Below, piece after piece: positions 57,897 through 64,000 of a stretch of DNA of 64,000 nt (positions are counted from its first letter, which is position 1; each line of letters begins with the position of its first letter). The position numbers and the translations under genes were made by a program. Below the pieces are notes generated by a model. That model saw nothing but the letters and a program-made list of their open reading frames with translations. It did not search any database and was not told the origin of the DNA. The stretch covers positions 20,001,738-20,065,737 of the forward strand of contig CM037833.1 in NCBI GenBank assembly GCA_021234535.1, in the 5' to 3' direction. This stretch comes from Stichopus chloronotus (Eukaryota; Echinodermata; Holothuroidea; Aspidochirotida; Stichopodidae).

Positions 57897-60800
57897 GTCC
57901 GCATTCCATGAAATTGTAAGACCATTTTTCGGGAAATACTGATTGCGTGTACGAGCTAAGGTGGACTCATAGATACATTGTGTAAGGTTACATGTTTTGA
58001 ACCCACAGTATGTGTAATACAATGCTATGGAAAATATTGACTATCTTTAGGCTAGACTTGATGTGCTCTGTTACTGTTGTACTGCATACTCTGGACTATT
58101 ATTAGTCATAACATTGTAGCACTGTTACTATGCACTGTGGGTAATAGTATTGGCAATTTGTGTAGATCGCTTTGGCATCACCTGAAGGTATAGTGTAGTG
58201 TTTGCTGTGTTAGTATGTACTGAGGGTGTATGCTCTGGTAGACGTGTCCTAACACTAAGGTTCCTGCAGTATGTATTAGTGTAGATGCAATGAATGGGGT
58301 AACCGAGCATTGAGGACTACGGTATGTGTTGTAGTGCTATGATTGATATTCAAATGTTTAAGGGTAGACTCAATACACTAGAGTGCCCATGTATGGTTTA
58401 CTGCAGTGTAATTTTGTAACACCACAAAGTCTGAGCCTTGTCGTAGCGTCATCACATGTGGTGGCATACAGTGCTCAGCACTTTCTCACACTACAGATCT
58501 CAGTAAGTGTGTGACGATCGCCTTTGCGGGCAGTGTTGTCATGTGCTGTTGAGTACAGTGTGCGTCATGACACGGAGGACGATATTGAATCCGTGAGGGC
58601 AGTCTTGATGCAAGTTGTCGTCCTATTATGTAGAGTGCAGCACATTCTGTAGCTCCATGGATGATATTTATCAAGTGGAAGGAGACTCCACATGCAACAT
58701 TAGTATGCACTGCTGTATGCAATGAATGGTATGACACTGAATGTACATACTCTATCTGAAGTTGCAAGTCCTTTGTAGTATCAGCCATAATGAGTCCTTT
58801 GTTTAAGAGAATTAACTTAGAATGAATAGATTATGTATGAACATTGTGCTTCTATCATGTCACAGGAGCTACGTGCTCTCAACCTCCTGGTATTTAATGG
58901 TACGAACCATGACGAACGTACCGTGTGATGGACTTGCCCGTCAGATGGGATGCCAAGTTTTCAGTTCTTTAATCTCAAAACGTTGCTGGTATCATTAACT
59001 TTTCCCAGCAATAATGATGATATTATCAGCCCAATATTTGTTGCCTTGGTGATGGAGGCAGTCTCTAAGTTGAAATAATTGCTTTATTGTTATTCATTTT
59101 ATTCATAATAATACACTGCCTATGCATGTGTTTGTTTTGTTCTTTTACTCCATTGTATATTTAAAAAAAAAAATAATATGTAGAATTGAAAACTTTTTAA
59201 GATACTGTCTTTTTGCCTTTTCCTTATTCTCTCAATAATGTCAATCATAAACTAACTGCCCTAACTATAATTTATTGACAATTTCTTTCCATCTTCATGA
59301 AATTAACAAATTAGCCGTTGTTCACCGACAGGGGAAGACAAAAGTCAGTGATCCTTAAGGTAACGGCTAAAGGCGAGGTGTGGGTAGGCAAAGACGACGT
59401 GCCCACGTAGTATATATTTGACAATGTTTTAGTGTACTATGCAATTCTTTAAATGTTATCAATGGCAGGGCACTTTTTTTTTGTATATTTTGTCCTGTGT
59501 AGCCCTTAAGGTTGGCCCCACGCCTTGTCTTTATATCCCTTCCCACTTTTCATTTTCCCCCCTGTTCAGTCAAAGGCAATGTATTTTATGGTTCAGCCCA
59601 TTGAATCTGGGGACGCTGTGCCGTATAAGCATCGGAGCAATTGTGAGAAGAATATATTTCCTTTCTGGTTATGAGTGTGTTGCATTTCAAGTTGAAAGCT
59701 CATAAATGTGGCATTGGTTGTAATTCTTAATGTGCCATCATTTGTGACGATGCTGTAACACGCCATCGTGTGAGATGCCGCGATACTTTAGCGTGCCATT
59801 GACTGTAATGGCACAAAACCCATATTTATTTTCATTTTTGTTCTTTTTCCTGAGATATTTTTTGGTTTTGACCCATTTCACCATCTTTTGTGCTGCTTGT
59901 ATCTTTTATTTGTTTTTTTTTTTTTTTCGCTTAAGTTTTGTTTCTGAACCATTTTCAAAGGTAAGAGTGATGATACGGTTGCATTGCCCTCTGATGCTGA
60001 TGTTGGTTCATCTTTTAGTGCAGACCATAGAAATTTAAATGGGAGGCGAATGGCAACGTGTGACCAGTGACTGTGCCATGGATGTAGAGTTTGGTACGGC
60101 AAGAGAGAGCGTAATACAAACGCCAGTCAAGTTCATCATACCAAATAGCTCCACAGTCGTGATTTCGCATCTTGAAGGCGTGTATATGTAAAGTGCCAAA
60201 AAACTGACACGAAGGTAGATGAGACTGCAGTGTCACCGGTTGCTTTATGAAATGATGTCAGAAACCATTTACGTAACAGTGTAAAATCATCATTTTTCTT
60301 TTAAATTTGACCACATCCTGGGGTGCTGTTCTGTGGGTATGTATATGCACATACGCCCTTTTGTCATACAACGGAAACGTCGTTACCACTTTCCCCTGAT
60401 CAACAAACAGCAATTCACTTAGACGACATTCTTCCACACTTCTATTTCTATGGCGTGGACATTCAAAGGCATTCATCAATGGAAATAAACCATGATCATC
60501 TATCGACCAGGATAGGCTGTCAGGGACTGGCCATTTGCTTAATAGATCACCACAGTTCTTCATTTTGTCTTGAATTCACAAAGTGCTCTCTCTCTTTCCA
60601 GTTTGTCGATTTGATCTGCCATGTCGTCATCCTCCTCTGTAGAAACTGTTCGAGGGTTTGTCCTCACCGAAAGACTGACATCAGGAGGTGGCACTGAAAG
60701 AAATAACTTGAAAGTCATACTATAAAAAGAGAGATTGAATACCCTGCTGCTCCTCTCCTGGTGGTGTCATTAATATTAAGAATATCTACATTCTGAAAGT

Positions 60801-61181
60801 GGCATCAACTTATCTACCAACATTAAAAAGGAAATTGAAACACCTGTATATCAATTTATTCAAACTTATAGCCCGCAATGTCTGTATTGTTTGCTGTATC
60901 CTTATTTCATCTTTGGTTGCGACCATATTTTTTTTTATTTTTTCAAGTTAGGTGGTCAGAGTGGCTTTGGCTCCACACACTGTAGAGCCTCGTGGAAGTA
61001 CAATGCAGAATTGACCAAGTAATCTTGGATTAAAGTCGTGGGTCAGTCCACTACTATTTTGAGATTCTCTTTAATGTAACGAATTTTCTTAATTTCCCCA
61101 TCCCATCCCTATACACATGCCTTTGGTCATTAGGACTGTGGGACTTGTATATATGTAAGACCTTTCTTGTACATCGGTTGT

Positions 61182-61187
61182 AATAAA
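61182..61187 (+). terminator. Candidate poly(A) signal AATAAA
   Basis: A canonical hexamer in the context TTGTAATAAAGTTATTTC, about 6.3 kb after the USP stop. The context is good but use is unproven. Confidence 0.35.
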
Positions 61188-61475
61188 GTTATTTCTTAAC
61201 TATACATAAGATTTGACTTTTGTCTTTACTTTTCGTTCTTCTTGAGTCTTCTCCCTTTGTTTTCATGTAGGAGAAATATTATTAAACTAGGTCATACCTC
61301 CCTCTCCAAGTCTTCCGTCTGAATTATATCATGATCCATGTTATATCATGCGAAAACCTATAATATAGCACATCTCCAGCTGTAAAGCTGTCCTCTGATT
61401 TACCTTGAATGGCAACCGATTAGCGTGGTAGTGTTAGGCAAGACCCCGGTCTTGCTTAAAAGACCCATGTGTTGC

Positions 61476-62142
61476 TTAAAGTGATTGCGTGTGCACTGAA
61501 AAACCAAAAAGATAAAATTATGTTTGATCTTAACTTTTACTTTATTTTTAAATGTACACGCGAGGTTGTACATGAACGGACTATGTCTTCAATGAAGGAA
61601 AATGACAGTAACTACTTCGAAAAGCAACGGGATTGGCATAAAAAACAGAAAAAACAGAAATCATATATGAAAATTAACGGTTCTCGCTATAACCGCCTAC
61701 ATAATGAATATGCAACAGTACAGGTCTCACTAGTGTATCAAAAACATGCTACTCAAGTCATCGCTCCTTGGTGGGTATCTGGAATTGTTGTATTTGGTGA
61801 AAGGAAGCACTGTATTTACAACCTACGAACTGAACACAACATTACTTCAGTGATCCTGAGTTGTTTCGAATAACTGAATATTCAATACTAGTATACTTCC
61901 CATTGGCTTGTTCAAAGAAGCACACCCTTGTTTTGAATGAAAACTGTTCACCACTACATTATCGTATTCTACTCATTTTTGTCGTTATGTTAGAAGAATT
62001 TGAAATCATATGGCAGAATTAACCAACTGAAACCTATTTATTTTCCCAGATTGTCTGAATGGTGTAATTAAAAGCCTTACCAAACTTTTGGAGATGAAAT
62101 TTCAATGTTTTTACTTTTTGCCTACCCACGCAATCACTTTAA
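61476..62142 (+). mobile_element. TTAA-flanked MITE, copy D (full length)
   Basis: TTAA at 61476-61479 and 62139-62142 flank 659 bp with ends AGTGATTGCGTG and CACGCAATCACT. It is nearly collinear with copy C, with small indels. Its open stretch (about 100 codons, including NYFEKQRDWHK and RYNRLHNEYATVQV) is shared with copies A and C, but it resembles no transposase I know. Confidence 0.85.
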
Positions 62143-64000
62143 ACCAGCCACTACGCATATTATGGCGACTTTGGTGACTGCGCCCGCTACATATCCTTGA
62201 GACATCATGTGTTCCGTTTTTTTTTTTTTTTCTGAACCATATCTCCCGGCAAATGACAACGTTTAAAGAGCGCCCCCATTTTGGAAAAGAACTCTTACTG
62301 TTCCTGAAAGCCAAATAACCTTGACTTGCATTTTTCTTTTAGGCCCTTGACTTTTTCCTGAATGGAAATGAAATGCATCAAGTAAATGAGGACTTGATGG
62401 TACCCAAAAATTACCCGATGTTACACCAGTCAGCAAAAGTTTCCTCCACCAACATCCAAAGCTTTAACATTTCCATCAATAGCTCGTATCTTTTCACACC
62501 ACAAACACATCAAATTATTCAGTACTTGATTCAAAGAAATCCCTGCCTTATTTAGTCAAACACCCATTAGGTGAAACTACATGGCCTTTCCCGAATATGT
62601 GTAGATAAATCCCTGAACAGAAATACGTTTCTAGCCAGGTCCGTGTGTAGCCTTTGTCAAGGCTTTTCGGTCGATAATTATCCAAAACTTTAAATTCATT
62701 CACTCTCGCCTCAACGCGCGACGTCACACACACACACGATTCATGTTCCCTCATTGATGCATTGGATCAGCTGCCTATCCTCGCGTATCTCCCCCCCCCC
62801 CCTCTCCGTCGTAGCCATTTCTAATAGGAGTATAACCCCGAGGGAGTAAGAGCCAGAGCGTATAGCGATTTTCGGAGGTGGAACAGAGCCAGTCGTACAA
62901 CAAAATTTATATATCGCCGGAAAGACTCGACAGAGTGTGCAGCTGTTTTCAGTGTGGGGGGGGGGTCGATTTTACTGCAAGTGGAACATTTTACCGGCCA
63001 ACAATTGTGACCAACAAATAAAAACTCATTATATATGTTGTTGACGTAGGTCTACTATCACAGGCTGAGCGGAACTTCAGATCTTGTCCGAACCAGCTGA
63101 ATCCCCCCCCCCCCCTTCCCGTATACGGGCCTTCAGTTGTATGAGGGTTCTGTTGTATGAGGGTACAGGATATGCCACTATAGCAGGATTTGATATGTCA
63201 TCCCGTATGGGGTTGGTCACCGACCATGTATAATCCTCGGGGAATTTCCGTCACGCAAGAAAACTGTAACGGCCAGACATGGTTAATATGACAACGCAAA
63301 TGTACATATGCAGGTACGTATCACACAATGGTTACATGGATACAATCTGATTGCGCATGTGCGTTCCAAGGAGGATGCATCCAGGTGAGAATTGATAGCG
63401 TTATCTGATAGTTGCGGGAGTCTTCATCGAAAAAGGAGTATTATGTGAACACTGGGAATGTCAATGTATATATATAAGTCTAGGCTGGCCTAGCTACTCT
63501 GTCATCTCATGTCGACAGTTTTATGTATCACCGTCAGTGTCAAAGGTCAAATATTTTAAGCGGATTCAAAGATTGAGAAACTTTACAAACCACTTGAAAA
63601 AAAGTGTACTGACTCTTTCTTTATGTTATCTATCTCGACGTCGACGGGAGTTTTGTTTGTATTTACTTTGTTCAAATTTCAGTCATTTTTTATGATGTTT
63701 GTTTATCGTTCTCTGGTGACTGTGTTTGATCGGTTCAGCAACCACTCCAAATGATTCGCTAACGTGAGCCAAGCAATTACGGGCTACTTGAAATTTGTCG
63801 AAAGACCGCTGTAAAAGGCAAAGAAATGAGTTCTCAGTTCAAGGTTAAAATGTAGGACGGTGACGTAGAACCATTAATTATGTATACATTACACTTACAA
63901 TACATGGCGGCGATTTTGTCTACCATAGTGCAGGCAAGGCTCTGATATGAATATAAAGAACCATTACTAGTCAACGCAATTAAACTGAAGGAATTCGGGC
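62143..64000. other. Unassigned sequence at the right edge
   Basis: No domain-bearing frame was seen on either strand. C tracts occur near 62791 and 63102, a G tract near 62957 and a short CA repeat near 62728. It may be intergenic or upstream of a gene outside the window. Confidence 0.4.

Larger units (their letters stand above)
54838..61200 (+). other. Downstream region, possibly a long USP 3' UTR
   Basis: No coding frame with domain content follows the stop codon. AATAAA occurs at 57891 (GGGGAATAAAGTCC), 60484 and 61182 (TGTAATAAAGTTATTTC). The last has the best context, so the transcript could extend over 6 kb, but this is unproven. The stretch holds a 33-bp degenerate repeat (55040-55255), T-rich tracts near 56940-57120, and degenerate GT/AGTGT-rich sequence at 58000-58750. 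Confidence 0.35.

Noticed and set aside
61469..61873. 134-codon frame near the right side of the window
   Set aside because: It is internal to MITE copy D, not a host gene.
1..64000. CRISPR arrays, operons and bacterial promoters
   Set aside because: The spliced genes and eukaryotic repeats make these inapplicable, and no direct-repeat/spacer array was seen.

Overview
The window is animal nuclear DNA. Its genes have many short exons, GT-AG introns, strong Kozak starts, and abundant transposon debris and simple repeats. Both recognisable genes belong to families typical of metazoans. A ZU5-UPA-Death protein beside a single USP44/USP49-type deubiquitinase, together with frequent TAGGCCTA-like words, suggests a marine deuterostome invertebrate such as an echinoderm. 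The phylum is an inference; the sequence does not prove it.

Layout: positions 1-4908 hold no gene I can support. Positions 4909-29463 (+) carry a 14-exon gene whose reconstructed reading frame stays open across all 13 junctions (2637 nt, 878 residues). Its parts are a beta-propeller-like N-terminal region, a death-effector-like domain, a linker built from several short symmetric phase-1 exons, a ZU5 domain, a UPA domain, a Death domain, and a short amphipathic basic/aromatic tail. The introns hold a 1.9-kb inverted-repeat DNA transposon, a second related element, MITEs, segmental duplications that contain decayed exon copies, and a long 11-bp minisatellite.

Positions 29464-42121 are intergenic and repeat-rich. 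They hold a TTAA-flanked MITE, a TTG/poly-T tract and an island rich in CCTA/TAGG words.

Positions 42122-54837 (+) carry a complete 11-coding-exon USP44/USP49 orthologue (673 residues). It has an N-terminal zinc-finger UBP and a USP catalytic domain with all catalytic elements visible. At least three exon/intron junctions of this gene (coding exon 1 donor, exon 7 acceptor, exon 10 donor) have been tandemly duplicated into the adjoining intron. This leaves arrays of decoy splice sites, and reading past the real site meets an immediate in-frame stop. A 3' remnant of a CR1-like LINE lies antisense in intron 2. Downstream sequence to about 61.2 kb may be a long 3' UTR. A full-length copy of the TTAA MITE follows, then unassigned sequence to the end.

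The two genes are not obviously connected by function: one looks like a death-fold signalling adaptor, the other like a nuclear deubiquitinase. The two most notable observations are the combination of a propeller and a DED-like domain with a ZU5-UPA-Death module, and the recurrent tandem duplication of splice junctions in the USP gene. All exon models come from reading splice signals, phase and family resemblance by eye, with no transcript data.
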